This document shows, in pieces, positions 55,622 through 64,000 of a stretch of 64,000 bases of DNA (position 1 is the first letter of the stretch; every line of letters starts with the position of its first letter). Both the position numbers and the translations under genes were made by a program. The DNA comes from an uncultured Aquimarina sp. (lineage in GTDB: Bacteria > Bacteroidota > Bacteroidia > Flavobacteriales > Flavobacteriaceae): NCBI GenBank assembly GCA_947496555.1, contig CANMDH010000004.1, forward strand, positions 1 to 64,000, read 5' to 3'. Below the pieces are notes generated by a model. That model had not been told where the DNA came from. It ran no database searches and saw only the letters and a list, made by a program, of their open reading frames with translations.

Positions 55622-57049
55622 TTAATTAAAAACACTACTCAATTCATATATATAATCATATAACGGACTGTATAGACCTAGAACCAAAATACCAATTACC
55701 GTAAGGATCAATCCTAATCGCATATATAGGTTATTCTTAAAAAACGGAATGGGATGATCACTTTTTCTTAGAAACATTGCCCTGACTACTAATAAGTAAT
55801 AATATAATGAAATGATCACATTTACAACAGCAAAAAATACTAACAAATAATATCCTTCACTTGCCGCAGCAGTGAATAAGAAAAACTTGCCAAAAAAACC
55901 AGCAACCGGTGGGATTCCGGCCAAAGAAAATAAGGCGAGCATCATGACTAGGCTTAGATTAGGGTTTGTTCGGTATAACCCTTCATAATCACTCATATTT
56001 TCTTTTCCTGTTTGTAACGAAATGGACTGTACAACTCCAAAAGCAGCAAGATTAGAGCAGATATAGATCAGTACAAAATATACAATTGTTGCAGTTCCTA
56101 ATTGTGTTCCGGTAATTAAGCCTAACAAAATAAACCCGGCCTGAGCAATTGATGAGAAGGCTAAAAAACGTTTCATGTTTTGTTGTCGTAAAGCAAACAA
56201 ATTGCCTATAAACATTGTTGCAAGAGCAATACTATATACTATGTTTTCCCAGGCATGGATCAGTGGTTTTAAAACTGTAAATAATAGAATCATTAATATG
56301 AAAACTGCCGCTCCTTTTGATATTACCGATAAATAAGAAGCAATACTGATGGGCGCTCCTTCATAAACATCTGCTGTCCAAAAATGAAATGGTACCAATG
56401 AAATTTTAAATGCTAAACCAGCAAAAAATAACACAGCGCCTAAAAGGGTCAAGTTACTGGGTGCAATCACTTCTATAATATCATTAAAGTATATAGAGCC
56501 AGAAGTTGCATATAACATCGACATACCAAATAATGAAACACCAGAAGCCAGTGCTGAAGAAAGAATAAATTTAATACCAGATTCGCTGGATATCCTTTTG
56601 GTGATATTATAAGCAGCTAGGGCTGCTACTGGCAAAGTTGATAGTTCTAATCCTAAATAAAACATTAAAAAATCGCCTGCCGAAATCATGAAATACATTC
56701 CAAAAAGTGATGAAAACATCAATATAAAAAATTCGGTTCCTCTGTTTTGGGATACTATTTTTTCTTGAAGCCAATCGGCTGATATGAGCAGTAAAATTAA
56801 AACACCTACATTAAGCACACTTTTAAAAAAATGAATCAGATCATTGGTGTGGAATGAACCTCCAAACATACTGTCTTCTTCAATAGGTAAAAAACCAATA
56901 ACGGTATGTAAACCAAATAAAAATATGGCCAAATGTACCATGCTGTTTTTTTTATTTTCAGGTATAAAAATTTCACCTGCAACTAGCAATAATATGATTG
57001 CCAATAGTAAGATTTCATGCCTCATTATTAAAAAACTGTCAATAGTCAT
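55622..57049 (-). CDS. nuoN: NADH-quinone oxidoreductase subunit N
   Basis: This 475-residue antiporter-like membrane subunit has 13-14 helices. Key features are FYLGLELSTLP on helix 5, with the conserved Glu, the broken-helix Lys region (LAFKISLVPFHFWTADVYEGAP) and the AGIPPVAGFFGKFFLF block. It forms part of the proton-pumping arm. Start candidates are 57049 and the ATG 24 bp later (MRHEILLL). It follows nuoM by 16 bp. Confidence 0.95.
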   Translation of the reverse strand: MTIDSFLIMRHEILLLAIILLLVAGEIFIPENKKNSMVHLAIFLFGLHTVIGFLPIEEDSMFGGSFHTNDLIHFFKSVLNVGVLILLLISADWLQEKIVSQNRGTEFFILMFSSLFGMYFMISAGDFLMFYLGLELSTLPVAALAAYNITKRISSESGIKFILSSALASGVSLFGMSMLYATSGSIYFNDIIEVIAPSNLTLLGAVLFFAGLAFKISLVPFHFWTADVYEGAPISIASYLSVISKGAAVFILMILLFTVLKPLIHAWENIVYSIALATMFIGNLFALRQQNMKRFLAFSSIAQAGFILLGLITGTQLGTATIVYFVLIYICSNLAAFGVVQSISLQTGKENMSDYEGLYRTNPNLSLVMMLALFSLAGIPPVAGFFGKFFLFTAAASEGYYLLVFFAVVNVIISLYYYLLVVRAMFLRKSDHPIPFFKNNLYMRLGLILTVIGILVLGLYSPLYDYIYELSSVFN

Positions 57050-57065
57050 TATTCATTATTTTTTG

Positions 57066-58553
57066 TTACAAAACCCCTTCAATAAACGGTTGTACACTCT
57101 TCAATATCATGTCACTTAACCATAAAGGGGCAACGCCTATACCTACAATCGGAATGAGTAATAATAATATCCCTGTTTTTTCATACCAGGTAACACGGGA
57201 TAGACTTAAAAACTCATTATTTTTTACAGGACCCATTAACATGATTCCAACGACACGTAAAATATAAACTGCGGTTACTACAATTGCAGAAACCGAAATA
57301 ATTGTGGCGACTCTATAAAACATATCTTCATGTTGAAACGCTCCAACAAAAATGTTCATCTCTGCAACAAAACCACTAAGTCCCGGTAAACCTAAAGATG
57401 CTAAACCTCCTATTACATAGACTACCGAAATGAATGGAATTACCTTTAGCAATCCTCCTAATTTGGTTACATTTCTGGTAAGCGTACGTTCATAGATCAT
57501 GCCTATCAAAGCAAAGAATAAGGCTGTCATAAATCCATGAGAGAGCGATTGCAAAATTGCCCCGTTCCATGATGTTTTATTTAACATTAATAGGGCAAAT
57601 AACACTAATCCCAGGTGACTTACTGAAGAATACGCATTGATGTATTTTAAATCGGTTTGCTTAATGGCCGCAAAGGCTCCGTAAATTACTCCGATTACTG
57701 ATAATATAATAAAGATCCAGGACCAATGCATGGTACCTTCGGGGAGTAAATACATAGCAACTCTAAATACACCGTAGCCTCCCAATTTCATTAAAACACC
57801 TGCATGCAGCATAGACACTGCAGTAGGTGCAGAAGCATGCCCGTCGGGTGACCAGGTATGAAAGGGAAACAATGCTCCGATAACCGCAAAACCAATAAAA
57901 GTTAAAGGGAAAAATAGTTTTTGTGCTTCAACAGGAATATTTACTTGAGCTATTTCTAATATATTAAAAGTCAAAGCACCTCCATCGGCATTTGAATTGA
58001 AATAAATTCCCAAAATACCAACCAGTAAAACTGCTGAAGCTCCCATAAGCATCAACGTTAATTTCATAGCCGAATATTCTTTAGGTCCGGAACCCCAAAT
58101 ACCAATTAATAAATACATTGGGATCACTGCAATTTCAAAGAAAACAAACATGGTGAATAGATCCAAAGATATGAAGAACCCATATACTCCTATTGAAAGT
58201 ACAAGTAATGAGATAAAAAATTCTTTAGGCAGGTCTTTGATTTTCCAAGAAATAAAAACGCCGGCAAGAACCACAATTGCAGTCAGTAATAACAATGCCA
58301 CGGAAATACCATCGACACCTATTGCATAATGGATGTTCAAATGTTTAAACCAAATAATGTCTTTGGTAAAAACCATAATAGAATCATTAACCGCTCTTTC
58401 ATTAAAATAGGCAAAAATCAGATGTATTGCCATTCCGAGTTGGATGATGCTACCCATCATCGAAACTAGTCGTATTTGTTGCAGTCCTTTGGTAAAGAAC
58501 AAGACAAGAACGGTAATGATGGGTACTGTAAGAAAAAGCGATAATATATCCAT
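57066..58553 (-). CDS. nuoM: NADH-quinone oxidoreductase subunit M
   Basis: This 495-residue antiporter-like subunit has the helix-5 Glu in FVFFEIAVIPMYLLIG, the broken helix with FPFHTWSPDGHASAPTAVSMLHAGVLMKLGGYG, and YSSVSHLGLVLF. These are standard for NuoM. It translocates protons in the membrane arm and lies between nuoL (9 bp) and nuoN (16 bp). The order L-M-N matches canonical nuo operons. Confidence 0.97.
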   Translation of the reverse strand: MDILSLFLTVPIITVLVLFFTKGLQQIRLVSMMGSIIQLGMAIHLIFAYFNERAVNDSIMVFTKDIIWFKHLNIHYAIGVDGISVALLLLTAIVVLAGVFISWKIKDLPKEFFISLLVLSIGVYGFFISLDLFTMFVFFEIAVIPMYLLIGIWGSGPKEYSAMKLTLMLMGASAVLLVGILGIYFNSNADGGALTFNILEIAQVNIPVEAQKLFFPLTFIGFAVIGALFPFHTWSPDGHASAPTAVSMLHAGVLMKLGGYGVFRVAMYLLPEGTMHWSWIFIILSVIGVIYGAFAAIKQTDLKYINAYSSVSHLGLVLFALLMLNKTSWNGAILQSLSHGFMTALFFALIGMIYERTLTRNVTKLGGLLKVIPFISVVYVIGGLASLGLPGLSGFVAEMNIFVGAFQHEDMFYRVATIISVSAIVVTAVYILRVVGIMLMGPVKNNEFLSLSRVTWYEKTGILLLLIPIVGIGVAPLWLSDMILKSVQPFIEGVL

Positions 58554-58562
58554 ACTAATCTC

Positions 58563-60482
58563 TTAATTTGTCCATATATAAATAAATATCAGAGCAATAA
58601 TCACAACGCCCATAATAAATGCGAATGCATAATCCTGTACTCTTCCGGATTGCATTCCTTTAATTTTTTCGGAAGTCAATACTGTTTTACTTCCTATGCC
58701 CCGCATGGTTCCATCTACGTACTTCTTTTCGAATTTTGCTATGGGTGTCGCCACTCGTTTAAATAGTATCTTTTTGGTAATAAATAAATAGAGTTCATCC
58801 ACATAAAATTTATTGGCTGTCCATTTATATAGTACCCCAAATCCTTTTGCAAACCGATCCGCTAAGTCATTTTCCTTTTTATAGAAAACCCAGGCAAGTA
58901 TGATTCCGATCAGGGCTACACCTATAGCAATAGCAGCCAGAGGATAATTAAGATGTGCTTCGAATCCAACTTTATTGGCAGTAACGAATTCACTGAATGG
59001 AATAAACCCTCCTACAATACTCAGTAATGCTAAAACTATTAACGGAAAAGTCATTGATTGTGGAGATTCATGAGGGGTATGCTCATATGCGGTTTCTTTC
59101 CCCCAGAAAATTCCGAAGTAAATTCTAAACATATAAAAAGCAGTGAGTCCGGCTACGAATACTCCAATAACATAAATCAAGGTATTCTGCTCAAATGCTG
59201 CAACCAAAATTTCGTCTTTACTCCAAAACCCTGCAAACGGAGGTACTCCTGCAATAGCCAAAGTGGCTATTAAAAAAGTTATGTGTGTTATGGGCATATA
59301 TTTCCGTAAACCACCCATGTCTTCTAAATAATTGCTATGCACAGCATGTATAACAGACCCTGCACCTAAGAACAACAGCGCCTTGAACATGGCATGGGTA
59401 AATAAGTGGAACATGGATGCCATATATCCAACTCCTTCATGACCTTCATATCCTGATACTCCCAACGCAAACATCATATAGCCCAATTGAGACATCGTTG
59501 AGTACGCCAATACACGTTTGATGTCTGTTTGCGTAATTGCAATCACGGCGGCAAACAATGAAGAGAAAGCGCCTACGTAGGCCACAATATGGAGTGTAAA
59601 GCTGTCCTCGACAAAATAATACATAGGAAACATTCGTGCGACTAAATACACTCCAGCTACGACCATGGTTGCTGCATGGATTAAGGCAGAAACCGGAGTA
59701 GGGCCTTCCATAGCATCAGGTAGCCAAATATGCAATGGAAACATCGCCGATTTACCAGCACCACCTACAAAAATTAAAATCAATGCCCAGGTGATTACCG
59801 ATAACCCCATAAATGAATTTGATGCCCAATGTAATATGGCATTGCCTTCAGGATTATTCAGCGTTTCAAAATCATATGTTCCGGTATAATATCCTATGAT
59901 TAAAATTCCGATAAGAAACCCCAAATCGGCAAAACGAGTCACAATAAAAGCCTTTTTTGCAGCGGCTACCGCTGAGTCTTTTGTGTAATAATATCCGATC
60001 AATAAATATGAGGAAACACCAACCAGCTCCCAGAAAATATAGATCTGAAACAGATTGGTTGCCAAAACCAACCCATACATCGAAAAAGAGAATAGTGATA
60101 AAAAGGCGAAAAACTTGGTGTAGCCCTCATCTTCTTTCATGTACCCTCTGCTATAGATGTGTACCATTAAGGACACTACAGAAACTACAATAAGCATCAT
60201 TACGGCTATTGGATCTAATAATACGCCCATGTCGATACGTAGTGTTTCGGTAAAGTTCATCCAAACCGTCTTTTCTACAAAGGTTTGGTACACGCCATTT
60301 ACTTTACCACTCACAAAAAAGTATTGATAAGCTGTGTAGAGTGATAAAATTGTCGATATAGACAGTCCAAATACGCCTACATATCCCGAAACCGAAGGTT
60401 TAATTTTTTGATTGAATATTCCTAAAAGCAAAAACACCGCAAGTGGAATCAGAGGAATTAATATGGTATATGTTAGGTTCAT
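58563..60482 (-). CDS. nuoL: NADH-quinone oxidoreductase subunit L
   Basis: This 639-residue subunit, the largest of the antiporter type, has FWELVGVSSYLLIGYYY with the helix-5 Glu, FPLHIWLPDAMEGPTPVSALIHAATMVVAGVYL, and the long C-terminal amphipathic/transverse region. The C-terminus ends with a transmembrane anchor (FAFIMGVVIIALIFIYIW). It is the distal proton pump of complex I. The gene is separated from nuoK by an inserted four-helix-bundle gene. Confidence 0.97.
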   Translation of the reverse strand: MNLTYTILIPLIPLAVFLLLGIFNQKIKPSVSGYVGVFGLSISTILSLYTAYQYFFVSGKVNGVYQTFVEKTVWMNFTETLRIDMGVLLDPIAVMMLIVVSVVSLMVHIYSRGYMKEDEGYTKFFAFLSLFSFSMYGLVLATNLFQIYIFWELVGVSSYLLIGYYYTKDSAVAAAKKAFIVTRFADLGFLIGILIIGYYTGTYDFETLNNPEGNAILHWASNSFMGLSVITWALILIFVGGAGKSAMFPLHIWLPDAMEGPTPVSALIHAATMVVAGVYLVARMFPMYYFVEDSFTLHIVAYVGAFSSLFAAVIAITQTDIKRVLAYSTMSQLGYMMFALGVSGYEGHEGVGYMASMFHLFTHAMFKALLFLGAGSVIHAVHSNYLEDMGGLRKYMPITHITFLIATLAIAGVPPFAGFWSKDEILVAAFEQNTLIYVIGVFVAGLTAFYMFRIYFGIFWGKETAYEHTPHESPQSMTFPLIVLALLSIVGGFIPFSEFVTANKVGFEAHLNYPLAAIAIGVALIGIILAWVFYKKENDLADRFAKGFGVLYKWTANKFYVDELYLFITKKILFKRVATPIAKFEKKYVDGTMRGIGSKTVLTSEKIKGMQSGRVQDYAFAFIMGVVIIALIFIYIWTN

Positions 60483-60500
60483 TATTGTTTGAATAGTTTT

Positions 60501-60901
60501 AAGTGTCTAAAATGACTAGATTGCCTAAAGGTTTAATTTTTTACCAATTGAGGTGAAAATTGCCAGTATTTCACTGGCTTCTTTAATTATTGATTCAATT
60601 TTAAGAGGCTCAACCCAATTTAGTTCTTCAATAATTTCTAACCAATACGCAGTTTCGCTAGCTTCACTTTCACATATTTTTATTTTGTTTTTGAAATCTG
60701 CCCTACTTCTAGATCGGTTCACTTCTCTATAGTTTGCACCTATACTTGTTCCTGATTTGGTTATTTGATTCTTAATTACTTTCCCTTCAGATGAAGAAGG
60801 TAGGGTGCCTGAAAGTTTAACTATGTTAATAGCAAAATTTTTAGTTCTTTTTTCTAATTGTTTACTGAACTGTTTGTTATCCATTTTTAATTTAGGCACT
60901 T
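60501..60901. repeat. Imperfect inverted repeats flanking the four-helix-bundle gene
   Basis: AAGTGTCTAAA at 60501-60511 and its reverse complement AAGTGCCTAAA (plus strand TTTAGGCACTT at 60891-60901) match at 10 of 11 bases. They frame the gene at 60525-60884 on both sides. They may be remnants of the insertion boundaries or a stem around the gene. In an AT-rich region the match is suggestive, not proof. Confidence 0.4.
60525..60884 (-). CDS. Four-helix-bundle protein (S23/23S rRNA IVS-type family)
   Basis: With the start at ATG 60884 (a GTG at 60899 would extend it by 5 residues) it encodes 119 residues. The pattern LEKRTKNFAINIVKLSGTLPSSS, VIKNQITKSGTSIGANYREVNRSRS, DFKNKIKICESEASETAYWLEII and EASEILAIFTSIGKKL is the TIGR02436-type four-helix bundle. 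Homologues were first found in intervening sequences of 23S rRNA genes, and many stand alone elsewhere. Here the gene interrupts the nuo operon between nuoK and nuoL in the same orientation, flanked by imperfect inverted repeats. The function is unknown. Confidence 0.88.
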   Translation of the reverse strand: MDNKQFSKQLEKRTKNFAINIVKLSGTLPSSSEGKVIKNQITKSGTSIGANYREVNRSRSRADFKNKIKICESEASETAYWLEIIEELNWVEPLKIESIIKEASEILAIFTSIGKKLNL

Positions 60902-60930
60902 TTAATTTTAGATCATTTTAAATACTTCAT

Positions 60931-61248
60931 TTAATATTTCATTGTTTCAATGTCTTTAACCTCTACAGAACTAATTTGCCTGTAAAGGTTAATGATGATA
61001 GAAACTGCCAAAGCAGTTTCGGCGGCAGCCACGGCGATTATAAAAATTGAAAAAATGACGCCTTGCAACATATCTGGATATAGGTATTTGTTGATTACCA
61101 CAAAATTGATTACCGATGCATTTAATATAAGTTCTACCGAAATCAAAATTGAAATCAGGTTTTTTCTGGTGATAAATCCATAAACTCCAATAAAAAACAG
61201 GATCGATGTCACAGTCAGTATTTCATAAATGGTAACTCCTGGAATCAT
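60931..61248 (-). CDS. nuoK: NADH-quinone oxidoreductase subunit K
   Basis: This 105-residue protein has three membrane helices. The conserved Glu residues lie in LISVELILNASVINFV and AAETALAVSIIINLYR, both needed for proton translocation. It starts in a 4-bp overlap with nuoJ (ATGA). The inserted four-helix-bundle gene follows it. Confidence 0.96.
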   Translation of the reverse strand: MIPGVTIYEILTVTSILFFIGVYGFITRKNLISILISVELILNASVINFVVINKYLYPDMLQGVIFSIFIIAVAAAETALAVSIIINLYRQISSVEVKDIETMKY

Positions 61249-61769
61249 ATCGTTTCGTCGTTTTTATCGATTAGTTTTTTTCCTTTGGCTATAACTATGG
61301 CTCCGATCATTGCGGCTAATAAAAGCACACTTACTACTTCAAACGGTAAAATAAATCCCCCTGTTTCATAGCTCAGTAATAGAGTTCCTATTTCGGCTGT
61401 CGTGGTAGTATTGTTATTTTCTATTACATTAAACTCATGTCCATAAATTGTAACTAAAAACACACCAAGCCCAATTAAACAGCCCAAAACCGTAATAATT
61501 TGCTTTGATATTTTGGGTATTGCTAACTCCAATTCTATATGATGTACCAATAAAACCGAAAAAATGATCAAGACAATAATTCCTCCTGCATAAATGGTGA
61601 GTTGAATTGCGGCTAAGAAATTGTAGTCGATTAGAAAGTAAATTCCGGCTATTCCTGCCAGAACAAATAATAAGTAAATAACAGATCTAAGCATTTTACG
61701 GCTAATTACAGAAGCGATTGCAAAAACGATCATGATCAATGCTAGACTGTAGAATATAATTTTTTCCAT
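61245..61769 (-). CDS. nuoJ: NADH-quinone oxidoreductase subunit J
   Basis: This 174-residue membrane subunit has five helices. It contains the LAAIQLTIYAGGIIVLIIFSVLLVHH block with the pi-bulge helix and ends in a charged tail. It connects the antiporter arm with the quinone site region. It lies between nuoI (4 bp) and nuoK (4-bp overlap). Confidence 0.95.
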   Translation of the reverse strand: MEKIIFYSLALIMIVFAIASVISRKMLRSVIYLLFVLAGIAGIYFLIDYNFLAAIQLTIYAGGIIVLIIFSVLLVHHIELELAIPKISKQIITVLGCLIGLGVFLVTIYGHEFNVIENNNTTTTAEIGTLLLSYETGGFILPFEVVSVLLLAAMIGAIVIAKGKKLIDKNDETI

Positions 61770-61773
61770 AGGC

Positions 61774-62250
61774 TTAATCTTCCACTCCCGGTTTTAATTT
61801 AGATCCTGGTTCGTTTAAAACTCTGGTTAGCTGAGTTCTGTCATATGTCGAATTTTCAAAATTCTGCCCCCATTTAATGGCATCCGTGGGACAAACATCA
61901 ATACATAAGCCACACATGGTACACATGCTTAAGTGATATACGAATTTGTCAATTTTCTTTTTCTTTTTTCCTGTCTCCTCGTCCAGACCTCTATCCCAAA
62001 TAATCTCAATTGTTCCATTAGGACAAGCGATTTCACATTTTTGACAGCCCGTACAGCGATGTTCATTATTTTCGTCATGCGGCATGATGACCTCTCCCCG
62101 AAAACGATCAAACATTTTTAAGGTATCTCTATTATCCGGATATTGCTGTGTAATAGCTCCTTTTCGAGAAGTTAAGAAATACTTTCCTGTAACACTCATA
62201 CCAGTCAGCAGTGTCTTTATTCCTTTATATATTTCTGAAAAGTAACTCAT
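61774..62250 (-). CDS. nuoI: NADH-quinone oxidoreductase subunit I (two 4Fe-4S)
   Basis: I place the start at ATG 62250 (MSYFSEIYKG), 5 bp after the nuoH stop. An upstream in-frame ATG at 62283 overlaps nuoH. The 158-residue ferredoxin-type protein has two CxxCxxCxxxCP motifs, CTGCQKCEIACP and CTMCGLCIDVCP, for the N6a and N6b clusters passing electrons toward the quinone site. nuoJ follows after 4 bp. Confidence 0.96.
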   Translation of the reverse strand: MSYFSEIYKGIKTLLTGMSVTGKYFLTSRKGAITQQYPDNRDTLKMFDRFRGEVIMPHDENNEHRCTGCQKCEIACPNGTIEIIWDRGLDEETGKKKKKIDKFVYHLSMCTMCGLCIDVCPTDAIKWGQNFENSTYDRTQLTRVLNEPGSKLKPGVED

Positions 62251-62255
62251 AATTT

Positions 62256-63317
62256 CTAAAATCTGATTAGTAAACCTCCCCAAACCATTAATGCCATTAA
62301 TACAATATTCATTAGATTAAGTGGAAGCAAATATTTCCATTCCAGTGTTAGTAACTGATCAACTCGTAAGCGAGGAAATGTCCATCTAAACCACATCATT
62401 AGGAACACAAGTACTAATGTTTTCAATAAAAACCAAAATACACCCAACCAGGGGATGGACTCTGTAATGCCAAATGGTGATAGCCAACCACCAAAAAATA
62501 TAGTGGTAGCAATTGCGGCTATAATGAACATATTTATAAATTCGGCTAAGAAGAAGTAAGCAAACTTCATCCCCGAATATTCAGTATGAAAACCAGCTCC
62601 TAATTCGGATTCGGCTTCAACCATATCAAAAGGTGCTCTGTTGGTTTCAGCAGTACCGGCGATCATATAGATCATAAAAGCAATTATTGCTGGAATGTGC
62701 CCCTGAACAATTAGCCACCCGTTTTTTTGAACTTCAATGATTTCTGAAAGCTGTAAAGTGCCCGTAATTAGAATCATGGTAAGCAAAGACAGCCCGATTG
62801 ATAATTCATAACTAATCGTTTGTACACCGCTGCGCATAGCACCAATAAGAGCAAACTTGTTATTGCTGCTCCAACCACCAAGAAGAACTCCAATAACACC
62901 TATAGATGAAACTGCGATTAAAAAGAATATACCAATATTGATATCAAAAGCATGAAAATCTTTTGTAAATGGAATAACAGCTAATGCCATTAAGGCCGTA
63001 ACTATTACAAAGTAGGGCGCAAGATTGTATAAAAACTTGTCTGATTTCACGGTACCGGTGAGTTCTTTGGAAACCAATTTTAAGGCATCGGCCATGGTTT
63101 GTAGCAATCCCTGAAAACCAACTCTATTAGGTCCAATTCTTAATTGAAACCAAGCTGCGACTCTTCTTTCCATTAACACCAAAAACAGGCCTGCTACAGA
63201 AAAAATTCCAAGATAAACTAAGGCAATCACCACCATCTCTACAATGCTAAGAGTACCTTCAGAAGCTATGCTTAAAGGCCATGGTAAAATATATGTCATG
63301 CCAAATACTATGTTCAT
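62256..63317 (-). CDS. nuoH: NADH-quinone oxidoreductase subunit H
   Basis: This 353-residue membrane subunit has eight helices. The conserved quinone-chamber blocks are LMERRVAAWFQLRIGPNRVGFQGLLQ, NRAPFDMVEAESELGAGFHTEYSG, and the RWTFPRLRVDQLLTLEWKYLLPL end. ATG at 63317 is used; ATG at 63299 is an alternative. It follows nuoD by 38 bp, and the usual nuoE, nuoF and nuoG genes are not between them. Confidence 0.96.
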   Translation of the reverse strand: MNIVFGMTYILPWPLSIASEGTLSIVEMVVIALVYLGIFSVAGLFLVLMERRVAAWFQLRIGPNRVGFQGLLQTMADALKLVSKELTGTVKSDKFLYNLAPYFVIVTALMALAVIPFTKDFHAFDINIGIFFLIAVSSIGVIGVLLGGWSSNNKFALIGAMRSGVQTISYELSIGLSLLTMILITGTLQLSEIIEVQKNGWLIVQGHIPAIIAFMIYMIAGTAETNRAPFDMVEAESELGAGFHTEYSGMKFAYFFLAEFINMFIIAAIATTIFFGGWLSPFGITESIPWLGVFWFLLKTLVLVFLMMWFRWTFPRLRVDQLLTLEWKYLLPLNLMNIVLMALMVWGGLLIRF

Positions 63318-63355
63318 CTGTTTTAGAATTTCTTTATTAAAAACTCTTATTGTTT

Positions 63356-64000
63356 TTATCGGTCAATGTCCGGTATTACCAAATCTAAAGTTGCCATAGT
63401 AGCCACCAAATCTCCAATTTTTCCACCCACTGCAATGTGATTTAACAAGGATAAATTTGAAAACCCGGGGGAGCGAAATTTAAGTCGGTACGGACTTTTG
63501 GTCCCGGTGCTAATGATATACATCCCCAGTTCACCTCTTGCGGTTTCCACTTTTTGATAAAATTCTCCTTTGGGAAGCTTGATCACAGCATTGGTCTTGA
63601 CTCTATGCTCACCCTGGGGAATATTATCAATCAATTGCTCAACAATAGATAATGATTCCCATAGTTCTCTAATTCTTACGCAATACCGGGCAAAGGTATC
63701 ACCCTCGGTTTCTAAGCATTCATTAAAAGTAACTTTATCCAAAGCACTGTAGGGATGATATTTTCTTACATCGCAGGAATATCCGGAACCACGGGCCACT
63801 GGGCCCGATGCGCCAAAGGAAATTGCATCTTCTTTGCTCAAAACACCAACTCCTTTGGTTCTTTTCTGGAAGATCACATTACCAGTTAAAAGCCTGTCAT
63901 ATTCAGGAATTTTTGTTTTAAAATGGGCTACGAATTTTTTGACTCTCTTTACAAAATTTGGATGTATGTCAAACATTAATCCTCCCGGCACATTATAATT
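63356..64000 (-). CDS. nuoD: NADH-quinone oxidoreductase subunit D (C-terminal part; 5' end outside window)
   Basis: The frame is open to the right edge (215 codons visible) and ends at 63356. The visible part carries NuoD blocks: PGGLMFDIHPNFVKRV, RTKGVGVLSKEDAISFGASGPVARGSG, ETEGDTFARYCVRIRELWESLSIVEQ, ETARGELGMYIISTG, SPYRLKFRSPGFSNLSLLNH, and the closing DLVIPDIDR. It houses part of the quinone-binding site next to the N2 cluster. Whether it is fused to NuoC cannot be seen here. Confidence 0.95.
   Translation of the reverse strand, partial: NYNVPGGLMFDIHPNFVKRVKKFVAHFKTKIPEYDRLLTGNVIFQKRTKGVGVLSKEDAISFGASGPVARGSGYSCDVRKYHPYSALDKVTFNECLETEGDTFARYCVRIRELWESLSIVEQLIDNIPQGEHRVKTNAVIKLPKGEFYQKVETARGELGMYIISTGTKSPYRLKFRSPGFSNLSLLNHIAVGGKIGDLVATMATLDLVIPDIDR

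Noticed and set aside
62251-62283. Longer NuoI start overlapping nuoH
   Set aside because: The ATG at 62250 lies 5 bp after the nuoH stop and yields the usual N-terminus.

Overview
The window is a low-GC, gene-dense chromosomal segment from a Bacteroidota bacterium, almost certainly a member of Flavobacteriaceae. The evidence is exact or near-exact TAnnTTTG -7 promoter elements, a SusC/SusD-like pair, GIGTTNP-type surface proteins, YD-repeat and MopE-type repeat proteins, lipoprotein signals with SC lipoboxes, and an eukaryote-like class Ia NrdB. The genus cannot be fixed from the sequence alone. I saw no rRNA, tRNA, CRISPR array, transposase or prophage module.

Region 1 (1-14321, all minus strand) is the accessory part. 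A compact six-gene operon (14291 down to 8035) encodes a type II secretion / type IV pilus-like machine: a pseudopilin, a minimal prepilin peptidase, a GspE/PilB ATPase, a secretin, a GspL/PilMN-like protein and a GspM/PilO-like protein. No GspF/PilC platform gene is present here. Downstream, after a gap holding a TAtaTTTG element, come four genes for large secreted proteins: two GIGT-repeat, tail-fibre-like paralogues (the first broken by one TAA codon at the signal-peptide boundary), a 1229-residue YD/RHS-like protein and a MopE-type repeat protein that runs off the left edge.

Region 2 (14610-32632) is mostly housekeeping: a HupE/UreJ-like membrane protein, dCMP deaminase, CtpA-type protease, MarC and DUF3109 proteins, ribonucleotide reductase nrdB-nrdA followed by dgt, a lipocalin-like lipoprotein, dxs, a Cys-motif/TonB-C hybrid, tadA, a cNMP/CBS/DUF294 regulator paired with a DEDDh exonuclease, and a cold-shock protein. 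dCMP deaminase, RNR and dGTPase form a loose dNTP-supply neighbourhood.

Region 3 (32735-42194) holds a ClC-family protein lacking the gating glutamate, two lipoproteins and aspS on the minus strand, then a plus-strand SusC/SusD-like pair without neighbouring glycan-active enzymes. Region 4 (42273-48921) is a TetR-TolC-MFP-RND efflux operon whose promoter is embedded in a perfect inverted repeat, a good candidate for autoregulation.

Region 5 (49156-55200) has a polyprenyl synthetase, a small conserved protein, an outer-membrane barrel, and sucA-sucB of the 2-oxoglutarate dehydrogenase complex. Region 6 (55292-64000, minus) is the distal part of a complex I operon, nuoD(partial)-H-I-J-K-[four-helix-bundle gene]-L-M-N plus a small conserved gene. 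nuoE, nuoF and nuoG are absent between D and H, and a four-helix-bundle (S23/IVS-type) gene sits between nuoK and nuoL.
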